In this document: in pieces, positions 38,323-46,709 of the stretch
How the letters are laid out: every line of letters begins with the position of its first letter
Numbering within the stretch: the first letter of the stretch is position 1
DNA from: Larsenimonas suaedae
Lineage (GTDB): Bacteria; Pseudomonadota; Gammaproteobacteria; Pseudomonadales; Halomonadaceae
Direction: 5' to 3'
Assembly (NCBI RefSeq): GCF_023712105.1
Contig: NZ_JAMLJI010000001.1
Location: 992,001 to 1,056,000 of the forward strand
DNA: 64,000 nucleotides
Notes under the pieces: generated by a model
Databases searched by the model: none
Told to the model about the DNA's origin: nothing
The model's input: the letters and a program-made list of their open reading frames with translations, nothing else
Program-made: the position numbers and the translations under genes

Positions 38323-39327
38323 ATGTCTGACCGTTTCACGCACATGGTGCGATGGCTGGCTGCGTGTCATGACTGCGCCGCCCATGACCTCTTGCTCGAC
38401 ACCGTCGCCGACGATGCCAGTTTCCGGCGGTATTTTCGTCTGACGCTGCCCGATGGGCAAACGCGCATCGTCATGGATGCGCCGCCTGCGCTCGAAGACA
38501 GCACCTCGTTTGTCGACATCGCGGCACGCTGGGCAAGCGCGGGCATTCCCGTACCAGCCCTCTTCGAATACACGCTCGAAGAGGGGTTTATTGTACTCGA
38601 AGACCTCGGCGACATCATGCTACGACAAGCGCTCGACGATGAACACCGTGTCGACACGCTGATCGATCACGCGCTGAGTCTTTCAACCCGCATCGCAGCC
38701 CAGCCCACCGAGGGTCTGCCCGTCTATACCGCCGAGCGGCTTCGCGACGAAATGAACCTGGTGCTCGAATGGACGCTGCCGTGGCTCGAACTGACGCCGC
38801 CGGCTGACTGGCCACAGGCGATTGAGCGCATCGTGGATGCGATCACCGACCAGCCCTACGTCACCACCCACCGTGACTACACGGCGCAGAATGTGATGGT
38901 GCAGGGCGAGCGACTACGCGTCATTGACTTTCAGGGCGCGTTCAGGGGGCCCTTGAGCTTCGACCTGACCTGCCTGCTGCGTGACCGCCACGCCCCCTGG
39001 CCGGCGGCGAAGCTCGATCACTGGGTCGCGGCCTTTCACGGCAAGGCACAGGGTATAGGACTGATCACGGAGCGCTCACCCGAGCGCGTTCGCGCCGACT
39101 TCGAGGCCACCAGTGCCCAGCGCAGCATCAAGGTACTGGGCGGCTTCTGCAGAACCGCCTTCCGCGACGGCAAGCCGCGCTACCTTGGGCACATGCCTCA
39201 CTTCCTCGATCACGCCTGCGCCGCGCTCGCCGCACTTGATGAACGCGCCCTGCTCGACTGGTTCGAGCGCGAGTTCCGCCCCGCACTTGCAACAGCCCTT
39301 TCACACCCGGAGGCGCTCCCGTCATGA
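38323..39327 (+). CDS. amgK: N-acetylmuramate/N-acetylglucosamine kinase (aminoglycoside phosphotransferase fold)
   Basis: 334 residues. The kinase-like fold shows the Brenner motif HRDYTAQNVMV with catalytic Asp, and the metal-binding IDFQGAFRGPLSFDL. In Pseudomonas AmgK phosphorylates the anomeric hydroxyl of MurNAc and GlcNAc recovered from the wall, feeding MurU and so by-passing de novo UDP-MurNAc synthesis. The gene overlaps murU by four bases and diverges from lptD, the arrangement known from pseudomonads. The substrate is inferred from that context. Confidence 0.92.
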   Translation: MSDRFTHMVRWLAACHDCAAHDLLLDTVADDASFRRYFRLTLPDGQTRIVMDAPPALEDSTSFVDIAARWASAGIPVPALFEYTLEEGFIVLEDLGDIMLRQALDDEHRVDTLIDHALSLSTRIAAQPTEGLPVYTAERLRDEMNLVLEWTLPWLELTPPADWPQAIERIVDAITDQPYVTTHRDYTAQNVMVQGERLRVIDFQGAFRGPLSFDLTCLLRDRHAPWPAAKLDHWVAAFHGKAQGIGLITERSPERVRADFEATSAQRSIKVLGGFCRTAFRDGKPRYLGHMPHFLDHACAALAALDERALLDWFEREFRPALATALSHPEALPS

Positions 39328-39995
39328 AAGCAATGATTCTGGCCGCCGGGTTCGGCACCCGCATGCGCCCCCTGACCGACACCTGCCCAAAGCCGTTGCT
39401 GCTTGCCGGCGGCAAGCCCCTGATCGTGCATCACCTCGACCGACTGAAGGCTTACGGCATCGATGAGGTCGTTATCAACGTAAGCTACCGGGGTGAGCAG
39501 ATCATGGAAGCGCTCGGTACTGGCGAGGCGTTTGGAATGACGCTTCACTGGAGCGTTGAGCCTACACCGCTTGAAACCGCCGGTGGCATCATCAAGGCCC
39601 TGCCCATGCTTGGCGAGGCGCCGTTCTGGCTGGTCAACGGGGATGTGTACTGCACGTACCCCATCGACCCATGCGCCACCCTCGATAGCGCTCTTGCACA
39701 TCTGGTGATGGTTGATAACCCCGACCATCACCCAGACGGCGACTTTCATCTCACCGAGACCGGTGACGTTTTAAAGCACGGCCAGCCAATGCTTACGTAT
39801 TCAGGCATCGCGCTTATGAGCCCGGCCCTGTTCGAAGGCGGTCCGTGCGAGCAGCCAAGCCGGCTCGCGCCCTACCTGGTAAATGCCATGGCGGGCGGCC
39901 GGGTTCGTGGTGAACGCTTTGACGGAGATTGGCTCGATGTGGGGACGCCTGAGCGTCTTGCCGAACTGGATGCACGATTGAGCGGGATCCAGTAA
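39324..39995 (+). CDS. murU: N-acetylmuramate alpha-1-phosphate uridylyltransferase
   Basis: 223 residues. A sugar-phosphate nucleotidyltransferase with the N-terminal MILAAGFGTRMRPLTDTCPK and the lysine in TCPKPLLLAGG, plus VNGDVYCTYPID for metal binding and the C-terminal DWLDVGTPERL. MurU turns MurNAc-1-phosphate from AmgK into UDP-MurNAc, giving intrinsic fosfomycin tolerance in species that have it. The ATG lies within the end of amgK. Confidence 0.93.
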   Translation: MKAMILAAGFGTRMRPLTDTCPKPLLLAGGKPLIVHHLDRLKAYGIDEVVINVSYRGEQIMEALGTGEAFGMTLHWSVEPTPLETAGGIIKALPMLGEAPFWLVNGDVYCTYPIDPCATLDSALAHLVMVDNPDHHPDGDFHLTETGDVLKHGQPMLTYSGIALMSPALFEGGPCEQPSRLAPYLVNAMAGGRVRGERFDGDWLDVGTPERLAELDARLSGIQ

Positions 39996-40031
39996 CATTC
40001 GCCTCATTTTCCAACGACCCGAGACAGACCG

Positions 40032-40454
40032 ATGAAAGCAACCGTCAAATGGACCGATGGGCGCCAGTTCGTGACCGAATCCGGCAGCGGCCACAGCGTG
40101 GTCATCGATGGCAACCCGGACAACGGAGGGCGCAATACCGGCCCGAGACCCATGGAATTGATGCTGATGGGCCTGGGCGGCTGCACGTCCTATGACGTCA
40201 TCAACATCCTCGAAAAATCGCGCCAGGCCGTCACTGATTGCGTCGCGACCATCGAGGCCGAGCGCGCCGACACCACGCCCGCGGTCTTTACCAAGATTCA
40301 TATTCATTTCGTCGTGACCGGACGTGCGCTGAAAGAGAGTCAGGTCAAGCGCGCCACCGAACTCTCGGCCACCAAGTACTGCAGCGCGTCACTAATGCTT
40401 GAAGCCGGCGGCGTTGAAATCACGCACTCGTTTGAAATGAAGGAAAGCGCATAA
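40032..40454 (+). CDS. OsmC-family protein (YhfA type)
   Basis: 140 residues. The short OsmC/YhfA subfamily with RPMELMLMGLGGCTSYDVINI holding the first redox Cys and ELSATKYCSASLMLEAG holding the second. Family members reduce organic hydroperoxides with thiol help, but the YhfA branch is not well characterised. It follows murU by 36 bases and precedes speD; co-transcription is possible. Confidence 0.9.
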   Translation: MKATVKWTDGRQFVTESGSGHSVVIDGNPDNGGRNTGPRPMELMLMGLGGCTSYDVINILEKSRQAVTDCVATIEAERADTTPAVFTKIHIHFVVTGRALKESQVKRATELSATKYCSASLMLEAGGVEITHSFEMKESA

Positions 40455-40596
40455 CCCTTTGAGGATGAAACGCTGACAATGTCGTTGAAAAAGGAAGGTG
40501 CGCCAAGGCAGGCGGCTGTGCATAATGCGCCTTTCTCCGGGCCTTGGCCGATGCGCCGGGCATTTACTACCGCTGATACGTTTGGGAGGCTCGGAA

Positions 40597-41394
40597 TTGT
40601 CCGATAAGCTCCGACTTCATGGGTTCAATAACCTGACCAGCTCGCTTAGTTTCAATATCTACGATATCTGCTATGCGAAAACGGAAGAGCAGCGCGGAGC
40701 CTACATCGACTACATCGATGAGCTCTACAACGCTGAACGCCTGACTCAGATCCTGAAGGATGTCACCAACATCATCGGCGCGCACGTGCTCAACATCTCG
40801 CGCCAGGACTATGAGCCCCACGGGGCAAGTGTCACGATCCTGATCGCAGAGCATGAGCTGGAAGAGCCGCTGAGCCGCGAAAATGCAGAACCAGGCCCCG
40901 GCCCACTGCCTGAAACCGTGGTTGCGCACCTGGACAAGAGCCACGTAACGGTACACACCTACCCCGAGTCGCACCCTGACAACGGAATAAGTACCTTTCG
41001 GCTCGACATCGATGTCTCGACCTGTGGCATGATTTCACCGCTCAAGGCGCTGAATTATCTGATCCACAGCTTCGATTCCGACATCGTCACCGCCGACTAC
41101 CGAGTACGCGGGTTTACGCGTGATGTGGACGGCAGGAAGCTGTTCATCGACCACGACATCACCTCGATCCAGGACTACATCTCAGAAGATACCAAGCGCG
41201 CCTATCAGACGATCGACGTCAACGTCTATCAGGAGAACATGTTCCATACGAAGATGCTCCTGAAGGATTTTGATCTCGACAACTACCTGTTTGGCACCTC
41301 GCGTCGGGAGCTGTCCTTTGAAGAAGCCGACGACATCGAGCGGCGCCTGCGTCGGGAAATGCTGGAGATTTTCTACTCCCGCAATATGGACTGA
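40597..41394 (+). CDS. speD: S-adenosylmethionine decarboxylase proenzyme (E. coli type)
   Basis: 265 residues. The start is the TTG at 40597: it has GGGAGG seven bases upstream and yields an N-terminus ([12 protein letters not shown]) aligned with E. coli SpeD, while the upstream in-frame ATG would add 33 unrelated residues. Autocleavage between K114 and S115 in [16 protein letters not shown] makes the pyruvoyl group; the [15 protein letters not shown] segment is part of the active site. It produces decarboxylated SAM, the aminopropyl donor for spermidine. No speE is next to it. Confidence 0.95.
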   Translation: MSDKLRLHGFNNLTSSLSFNIYDICYAKTEEQRGAYIDYIDELYNAERLTQILKDVTNIIGAHVLNISRQDYEPHGASVTILIAEHELEEPLSRENAEPGPGPLPETVVAHLDKSHVTVHTYPESHPDNGISTFRLDIDVSTCGMISPLKALNYLIHSFDSDIVTADYRVRGFTRDVDGRKLFIDHDITSIQDYISEDTKRAYQTIDVNVYQENMFHTKMLLKDFDLDNYLFGTSRRELSFEEADDIERRLRREMLEIFYSRNMD

Positions 41395-41418
41395 GCGGAT
41401 CTTACGCTCTCGTGCAGC

Positions 41419-41456
41419 AAAAAACGGCGCCCACACTCATATGGACGCCGTTTTTT
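41419..41456. terminator. Bidirectional terminator after speD
   Basis: AAAAAACGGCG (41419-41429) pairs with CGCCGTTTTTT (41446-41456). It lies 25 bases past speD and 27 past the end of the convergent Coq7-like gene and can stop both. Confidence 0.9.
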
Positions 41457-41482
41457 ATACCCTAGACCTACTTCACGTGCGC

Positions 41483-42121
41483 TCAGCCATGGCGACCGAT
41501 CAGAGACACGCCCCGCGCGGCCATGGTCAATGCCCAGCGGCACGGCATCGGCCAGCTCTTGCCCCCGGCTTCGAGCATCTGGCGGGCATGGTGAGCGTTA
41601 TCCCCTTGCATGGCTTGAAAAACAGCCTTTGACCGTCGATCGTCTTCCGGCAAGTGACGTATCGAGCGCTCCAGGTGTTTATGGGAGGCCTGCGTCACGG
41701 TATGAACGAAACTCAACCCGGCCGATTCGTTGATACGGGCCAACACAGCAGAGCTTGCCATCGCGCCGACGTACAGGGGCGGATCAAAGACACTGGCCGA
41801 ACGCCCACCGCATTCGCGGATGCGTTGCTGGCACCACCCAAGCTGATCCCACTGCTCACCAGCCACCTGAAGGCTGCGCGCCTGCGCCTTGGGCGAGCGC
41901 GAAGCCAGCATCTGCCCTTGATAGATTGCCTGCACGCAGAGGGCATGGGTGTACTGCCCCTTGACCGAGCGCGCCGAGCGCTTTCGTACTTCAGCCGACA
42001 AGGCGCCGTCACTGGTGGTGTGCGCCGGCGACGCTCTCTGTGGCTCGTTGGCACTGGGCACCAGTACGCGCAACAGGGTATCGAACTGGCTGATCATTCG
42101 GTCGGTTCGATTCAACGCCAT
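41483..42121 (-). CDS. Coq7-like protein that has lost most diiron ligands
   Basis: 212 residues with AAGGAG eight bases before the ATG. It aligns end to end with bacterial Coq7 (3-demethoxyubiquinol 5-hydroxylase): CVQAIYQGQ for the family CAQALYQGQ, GWCQQRI for VWCEQRI, and MLEAGG near the end. The six diiron ligands of Coq7 (E, ExxH, E, ExxH) fall here on A60, Q90 and Q93, T143, and N175 with H178. Only the last His remains. It therefore cannot hold a normal diiron centre and should not hydroxylate by that route. It may be a structural or lipid-binding paralogue, or a decaying gene whose role is taken by a flavin hydroxylase elsewhere. The frame is intact with a good ribosome site, favouring a kept function. 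Confidence 0.85.
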   Translation of the reverse strand: MALNRTDRMISQFDTLLRVLVPSANEPQRASPAHTTSDGALSAEVRKRSARSVKGQYTHALCVQAIYQGQMLASRSPKAQARSLQVAGEQWDQLGWCQQRIRECGGRSASVFDPPLYVGAMASSAVLARINESAGLSFVHTVTQASHKHLERSIRHLPEDDRRSKAVFQAMQGDNAHHARQMLEAGGKSWPMPCRWALTMAARGVSLIGRHG

Positions 42122-42182
42122 CTGTCTCTCTCCTTGTAGGCCCTCATGCTACAACCATAGGCAGAGGCCACCGAAAGCACCA

Positions 42183-42226
42183 CCTGCATCAAAAAAAGCC
42201 TCATTCGAGGCTTTTTTTGATGCAGG
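42183..42226. terminator. Long perfect bidirectional terminator between hinT and the Coq7-like gene
   Basis: A 20-base stem, CCTGCATCAAAAAAAGCCTC (42183-42202) with its exact complement (42207-42226), closes on a 4-base loop. The A7/T7 tracts make it work in both directions; on the minus strand it ends the hinT transcript, eight bases after its stop. Confidence 0.92.
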
Positions 42227-42234
42227 CATTCGGC

Positions 42235-42576
42235 TCAGCCAGCCGGCCAGCTCATCTGGCGTCCGCCCATCAAATGAAGATGGATGTGATAGACCGATTG
42301 GCCACCATACTCATTGCAGTTCATCACCACACGGTAGCCCTGATCGGCAAACCCGCGTTCGCGCGCGATCCTGGACGCAGTGATATGAAGGCGCCCGACC
42401 AGCTCGGCATCGCCCTCGGTCAAGTCGTTGAGCGTGTGAATTTCGCGCTTGGGAATGATAAGCACATGGTGCGGCGCCTGAGGTTCGATGTCGTTGAACG
42501 CCAGAACGTGCTCATCTTCATACACGATGTCGGCAGGAATCTCGCGATTGATGATCTTGGTAAAAATAGTGCTCAT
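42235..42576 (-). CDS. hinT: HIT-family purine nucleoside phosphoramidase HinT
   Basis: 113 residues. The histidine triad YHIHLHL places H97, H99 and H101 with H101 following L100; IFTKIINREIPADIVYEDE and HVLIIPKREI are standard Hint elements. It hydrolyses adenosine phosphoramidates and aminoacyl-adenylates. It lies 24 bases after prkB. Confidence 0.95.
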   Translation of the reverse strand: MSTIFTKIINREIPADIVYEDEHVLAFNDIEPQAPHHVLIIPKREIHTLNDLTEGDAELVGRLHITASRIARERGFADQGYRVVMNCNEYGGQSVYHIHLHLMGGRQMSWPAG

Positions 42577-42600
42577 AACCTTTCCTTTCGAGGGTTAGCC

Positions 42601-43473
42601 TCATCGAAAACGACGTTTGGACAACAATGACTCAACGCGCGGCGTAATCACAAGCTCGATGGCCAGGGGCATTTTTGAACCCGGCACCACAAGCGTATGC
42701 GGCCGCGCCATGAATGAGTCCTTGATCATGGACAACAGATAGGGAAAGTCCGCACCGTGACGGTCGCGAAAGCGAATCACGACAAAGGATTCATCGTCAC
42801 TTGGAATATCCTGAATCTCGAACGGGTTCGACGTATCGACCGTCGGCACACGCTGAAAGTTGACGTGGGTACGCGAAAACTGGGGCAGGATGTAGTGCAC
42901 ATAATCTTCCATACGCCCAAGAATGGTATCGACCACGGCCTCGTGGGAGTACCCCCGCATATTGGTATCGCGGTTGATCTTTTGAATCCACTCGAGGTTC
43001 ATGGTTGGCGCCACGCCCACCAGCAGATCGACATGGCGAGCCACATCGTACTCGGACGTCACCAGCCCACCGTGAAGCCCCTCGTAGAACAAAAGATCCG
43101 TGCCCTCAGGCAGCGGCTGCCATTCGGTGAAGGTGCCGACCTGATAGCCGGCCTCCAGCATCTGCTTGTCTTCGGCATGAATGTAGTGACGGTAGGTACC
43201 GCCACCACGTTCGCCATACTCCCTGAACAGTCCCTCGAGCCGGTCGAGCAGGTTGGCCTCGACCGCAAAGTGTGAAAGCTCTGCCTTGCGCTCGGGCTCT
43301 TCTCTGAAGATGCGCCGCAGATCTTCGCGGGTATACCGGTGAAAGGCATCACCATCAACGACGGCGGCGTGGATCGATTCCCGGGCGAACATGCGCTCGA
43401 ACGCTCGACGAACGGTGGTCGTTCCCGCCCCGGACGAGCCGGTCACGGCCACGATCGGATACTCTCGAGACAT
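42601..43473 (-). CDS. prkB: Phosphoribulokinase-family protein (PrkB, non-Calvin type)
   Basis: 290 residues. The P-loop GSSGAGTTTV near 12-21, then AVVDGDAFHRYTREDL, YRHYIHAEDKQM, and VAPTMNLEWIQKINRD are the landmarks of the PrkB family found in proteobacteria without RuBisCO. The biological substrate is uncertain; in E. coli the gene lies near crp and has no clear phenotype. It is followed by hinT in the same direction and lies 52 bases downstream of purD. Confidence 0.93.
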   Translation of the reverse strand: MSREYPIVAVTGSSGAGTTTVRRAFERMFARESIHAAVVDGDAFHRYTREDLRRIFREEPERKAELSHFAVEANLLDRLEGLFREYGERGGGTYRHYIHAEDKQMLEAGYQVGTFTEWQPLPEGTDLLFYEGLHGGLVTSEYDVARHVDLLVGVAPTMNLEWIQKINRDTNMRGYSHEAVVDTILGRMEDYVHYILPQFSRTHVNFQRVPTVDTSNPFEIQDIPSDDESFVVIRFRDRHGADFPYLLSMIKDSFMARPHTLVVPGSKMPLAIELVITPRVESLLSKRRFR

Positions 43474-43525
43474 GCTCTCCTCCCAGATGATGATCGACGC
43501 CGTTTAAAGGCAGCGGATTACGCGA

Positions 43526-44815
43526 TTACGACCCCAGACGCCCGATCGCTCGGTGCGCGATGTCACGGCGAACGGTCGCGCCCTCGAACCGGACAGTATC
43601 CACCCCGAGGTAGGCGCTCTCGCAGGCGGAGCGAACGTCCTCACCGAGTGCGGTTACACAAAGCACACGCCCACCGCTGGTCACCACGCGCCCACGCTCG
43701 TTTTCGCGAGTGCCTGCATGAAACACCTTGCAGCCATGACGTTCGGCGTCATCGAGGTGCGTGATCTCATGGCCTTTCTCATACGCCTCGGGGTAACCGG
43801 CCGCCGCCATCACCACACCGACGGCAACGCGCGAATCCCAGTGACACGACTGCTCATCAAGGCGCGCGTCACAGGCGGCTTTGCACAGCGCAACCAGATC
43901 GCTCTCAAGACGCATCATGATCGGTTGGGTTTCCGGGTCACCGAAGCGGCAGTTGTATTCGATGACCTTGGGCGCGCCGGCCTCATCGATCATCAACCCG
44001 GCATACAGAAACCCGGTATACGGATGGCCTTCCTCACGCATGCCCTTGACCGTTGGCCAGATGACCTCATCCATGATGCGTGCATAAACGTCGTCCGTTA
44101 CGACCGGCGCGGGCGAATAGGCCCCCATGCCGCCGGTATTGGGGCCGGTATCGCCCTCACCTGCACGCTTGTGATCCTGACTGGTGGCCATCGGCAGGAC
44201 ATGCTCACCATCGACCATCACGATAAAGCTGGCTTCCTCGCCTTCGAGAAACTCCTCGATCACCACCCGCGCCCCGGCATCGCCAAACGCATTGCCTGAC
44301 AGCATGTCTCGCACGGCGGCCTCGGCCTCATCATCACTCATGGCAACAACGACCCCCTTGCCGGCCGCCAGACCGTCTGCCTTGATCACGATGGGCGCCG
44401 GGTGCGTTTTAAGATACGCCAGCGCCTCGTTCACATCGGCGAAATTACCGTAGGCGGCGGTCGGAATCGCATGACGCTCGAGAAAGGCCTTGGTAAAGGC
44501 CTTCGACCCTTCGAGCTGAGCGGCCGCCTGGGTCGGCCCGAAAATCGCGAGCCCCTCGGCCTGAAACCGGTCGACTACACCCTCCACCAGCGGTGCTTCC
44601 GGCCCGACAATCGTCAGATCGATGCCGTTGTCCTTGGCAAACGCCAGCAGCGCTTCATAGTCGGTAGCCTCAATGGCTACATTGGTCATGCCCTCGTCCC
44701 GGGCGGTGCCGGCGTTGCCGGGGGCGACAAAAACCATTTCGGCCAGATCAGACTGCGCCGCTTTCCAAGCCAGGGCGTGTTCGCGACCGCCGCCACCAAT
44801 AATCAAAACCTTCAT
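43526..44815 (-). CDS. purD: Phosphoribosylamine-glycine ligase
   Basis: 429 residues from the ATG at 44815, which gives the standard N-terminus KVLIIGGGGREHALAW; an upstream in-frame start adds 24 unrelated residues. An ATP-grasp enzyme joining glycine to phosphoribosylamine, the second step of purine synthesis. IKADGLAAGKGVVVA, PNTGGMGAYSPAP, and EYNCRFGDPETQ are present. purH is not beside it. Diverges from rsmE with 124 bases between. Confidence 0.97.
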   Translation of the reverse strand: MKVLIIGGGGREHALAWKAAQSDLAEMVFVAPGNAGTARDEGMTNVAIEATDYEALLAFAKDNGIDLTIVGPEAPLVEGVVDRFQAEGLAIFGPTQAAAQLEGSKAFTKAFLERHAIPTAAYGNFADVNEALAYLKTHPAPIVIKADGLAAGKGVVVAMSDDEAEAAVRDMLSGNAFGDAGARVVIEEFLEGEEASFIVMVDGEHVLPMATSQDHKRAGEGDTGPNTGGMGAYSPAPVVTDDVYARIMDEVIWPTVKGMREEGHPYTGFLYAGLMIDEAGAPKVIEYNCRFGDPETQPIMMRLESDLVALCKAACDARLDEQSCHWDSRVAVGVVMAAAGYPEAYEKGHEITHLDDAERHGCKVFHAGTRENERGRVVTSGGRVLCVTALGEDVRSACESAYLGVDTVRFEGATVRRDIAHRAIGRLGS

Positions 44816-44939
44816 TCGGGATCCGTATCCGTTTTCGATGAAAAAGCGTTGCGAAATTATCGCAGAAAAAAAGCGGGCTGTACGCATTCGACCATCGCCG
44901 CGAATGGTCTATGATGGGCGCGCCAGTCGAGGACCCCTT

Positions 44940-45659
44940 ATGAATCTAGTATTACTGCCCGCCTCAAGCCAGATCGGCGCCCAGCTTACCGTGACCGATC
45001 CCAGGCGATTGAAACACCTGAAAGAAGTACACAAGGCAGCCCCCGGTCACTCTCTTTCGGTGGGGCTTGAAAACGGGCCGATGGGGCGCGCTCGCCTTGA
45101 CGCGCTCGACGATGAATCGGCGATCTTTACCATCGAGCACCTCGACACGCCGATTCCCGCGCCTCTGCCCGTGCACGTCGTTCTGGCTCTGCCGCGCCCG
45201 CGCATGCTCGCCCGAAGCCTTGAAAACATGGCCGCCCTCGGGGTCAAGCAAATTACGCTACTACACACACGTCGGGTCGAGAAGAGTTACTGGCAAAGCC
45301 CGGAACTTGCCCCCGACAAGCTCACCCACCATCTGATTCTGGGCCTTGAGCAGTGCAAGGACACTCGCCTGCCAACGGTCACTCTTGAAAAGCGCTTCAA
45401 GCCCTTTGTGGAAGATCGCCTTCCCGGCCTGCTCGAAAGCGCTCAGGGGCTGTTCGCCCACCCTGGCGAAACGTACGCCTGCCCCCACGGGCGCGCACTC
45501 GATGCACCGCCGGTCGTACTGGCCATCGGCCCCGAGGGCGGCTTCATCGACTATGAAGTGGAGGCATTCAGAGCCGCTGACATGCAGGGCATCCACCTTG
45601 GGTCGCGCATCCTTCGGGTCGAAACCGCTGTGGTCAGCCTTCTGTCCCGCCTGTTCTGA
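44940..45659 (+). CDS. rsmE: 16S rRNA (uracil1498-N3)-methyltransferase
   Basis: 239 residues from the ATG at 44940, with GAGGA eight bases upstream. A SPOUT (trefoil-knot) methyltransferase: the N-terminal PUA-like part has DPRRLKHLKEVHKAAPGHS, and the knot shows LAIGPEGGFIDYEVE and LGSRILRVETAVVSLLS. It methylates U1498 in the decoding region of the small subunit. Divergent from purD. Confidence 0.95.
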   Translation: MNLVLLPASSQIGAQLTVTDPRRLKHLKEVHKAAPGHSLSVGLENGPMGRARLDALDDESAIFTIEHLDTPIPAPLPVHVVLALPRPRMLARSLENMAALGVKQITLLHTRRVEKSYWQSPELAPDKLTHHLILGLEQCKDTRLPTVTLEKRFKPFVEDRLPGLLESAQGLFAHPGETYACPHGRALDAPPVVLAIGPEGGFIDYEVEAFRAADMQGIHLGSRILRVETAVVSLLSRLF

Positions 45660-45731
45660 ACGTGCCCGCGCTCTTTTCAGTAGGATAGAACTGCCAGCCC
45701 ATGGACCAGGGCCCTTCTGCCGAATCGATGT

Positions 45732-46196
45732 TCAAGCTTCTGACTTGACGATGTCGGGAGCCAGCTCGATGGTGCAGCGCACCGAGCGCGCAATGAAGCA
45801 GTAGCCATGTGCGCGCTCATGCAACTCAAACGCACGGGAGGCGTCCGAATCCGCCCGGATCTCGACACGCGGGGCCAGCCGCACCGCCGTAAACTCACCG
45901 GCCCCACTGGGCTCCAGCACCAGTGTGCCCGTCGGATGGTCATCGTAGGACAGCACAACCACACCACTGTCGGCACAGAGATGGAGATACCAGAGCATGT
46001 GGCAGCTGCTCAACGAGGCCAAAAAGAAGTCTTCAGGATTATGGCGCTCTGCGCTTCCTAGAAAGGCCGGATCGGCGCTGACGTCGAGTACGGGCTTTTG
46101 AGCGCAGCGAAGCTCGTGATCACGCGAGTAGGCGCGGTAATCGGTCGTGCCGCTGGCGCTGTGCCAGGCGATATGCGACGTATAGGTGTGTTGCAT
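45732..46196 (-). CDS. OsmC-family protein
   Basis: 154 residues with AGGA ten bases upstream. The OsmC fold is seen in HNPEDFFLASLSSCHMLWYLH, with the first Cys in the SSC motif, and a second Cys in the later HGYCFIARSVRCTIEL. It belongs to the longer branch distinct from the YhfA-type protein at 40032 and probably reduces organic hydroperoxides or acts in thiol stress. It is transcribed alone. The 500 bases upstream hold one small open frame and no other gene. Confidence 0.88.
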   Translation of the reverse strand: MQHTYTSHIAWHSASGTTDYRAYSRDHELRCAQKPVLDVSADPAFLGSAERHNPEDFFLASLSSCHMLWYLHLCADSGVVVLSYDDHPTGTLVLEPSGAGEFTAVRLAPRVEIRADSDASRAFELHERAHGYCFIARSVRCTIELAPDIVKSEA

Positions 46197-46447
46197 TGTA
46201 AGCGGTTCCTGAGCGAGATTGAGTGGTGCAGCCAGAGCCAGCCAGACTCATCGATGCATGAACTGTACTTAAGCGAGGCTGGCCGATCAGGGCGGCTTAT
46301 GACTGGCGAGTGTGGCAGGGCCATGATACATTCCATGACGATCAAAAATACTATGGCTTTTTTTATAACACTTTCAACAAGCTATAGAAGGGTCGACGCG
46401 CTGACCGGGAAGACCGCCCGAAAGCGCCGGGATGAAGGAGAGACGCC

Positions 46448-46612
46448 ATGACCGTTTCAGGCCAGACAATAAAGACAAGGCCCGCGCCCTTGATGTGTCG
46501 GGCAGAAAACGGCCACGCCGTTACCGAGGTTGCACCGTCGCAGCTGGCGCCCGCCTGGCTTGATGCACCCCGCACTCACCGACTGCCGTTTCTGACCGAC
46601 CCGCCCGCCTGA
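46448..46612 (+). CDS. Possible small protein (54 aa) upstream of the Mrp operon
   Basis: An ATG at 46448 with an excellent AAGGAGA site six bases upstream opens 54 codons to a TGA at 46610-46612, ending 97 bases before mrpA. The product, TVSGQTIKTRPAPLMCRAEN and a proline-rich tail ending in LPFLTDPPA, has no membrane segment or family I recognise. The ribosome site is the main support. It could be a real small protein or a leader. The rest of 46197-46709 shows no gene. Confidence 0.35.
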   Translation: MTVSGQTIKTRPAPLMCRAENGHAVTEVAPSQLAPAWLDAPRTHRLPFLTDPPA

Positions 46613-46709
46613 TTTCTGCCATGCTAGTACCACTGTGACGAGCAGCACACGCTACGTTTTCCGGACGCATCACCTGCGGCTTTACACTGAATAAAAAGAG
46701 CACGTCTTC

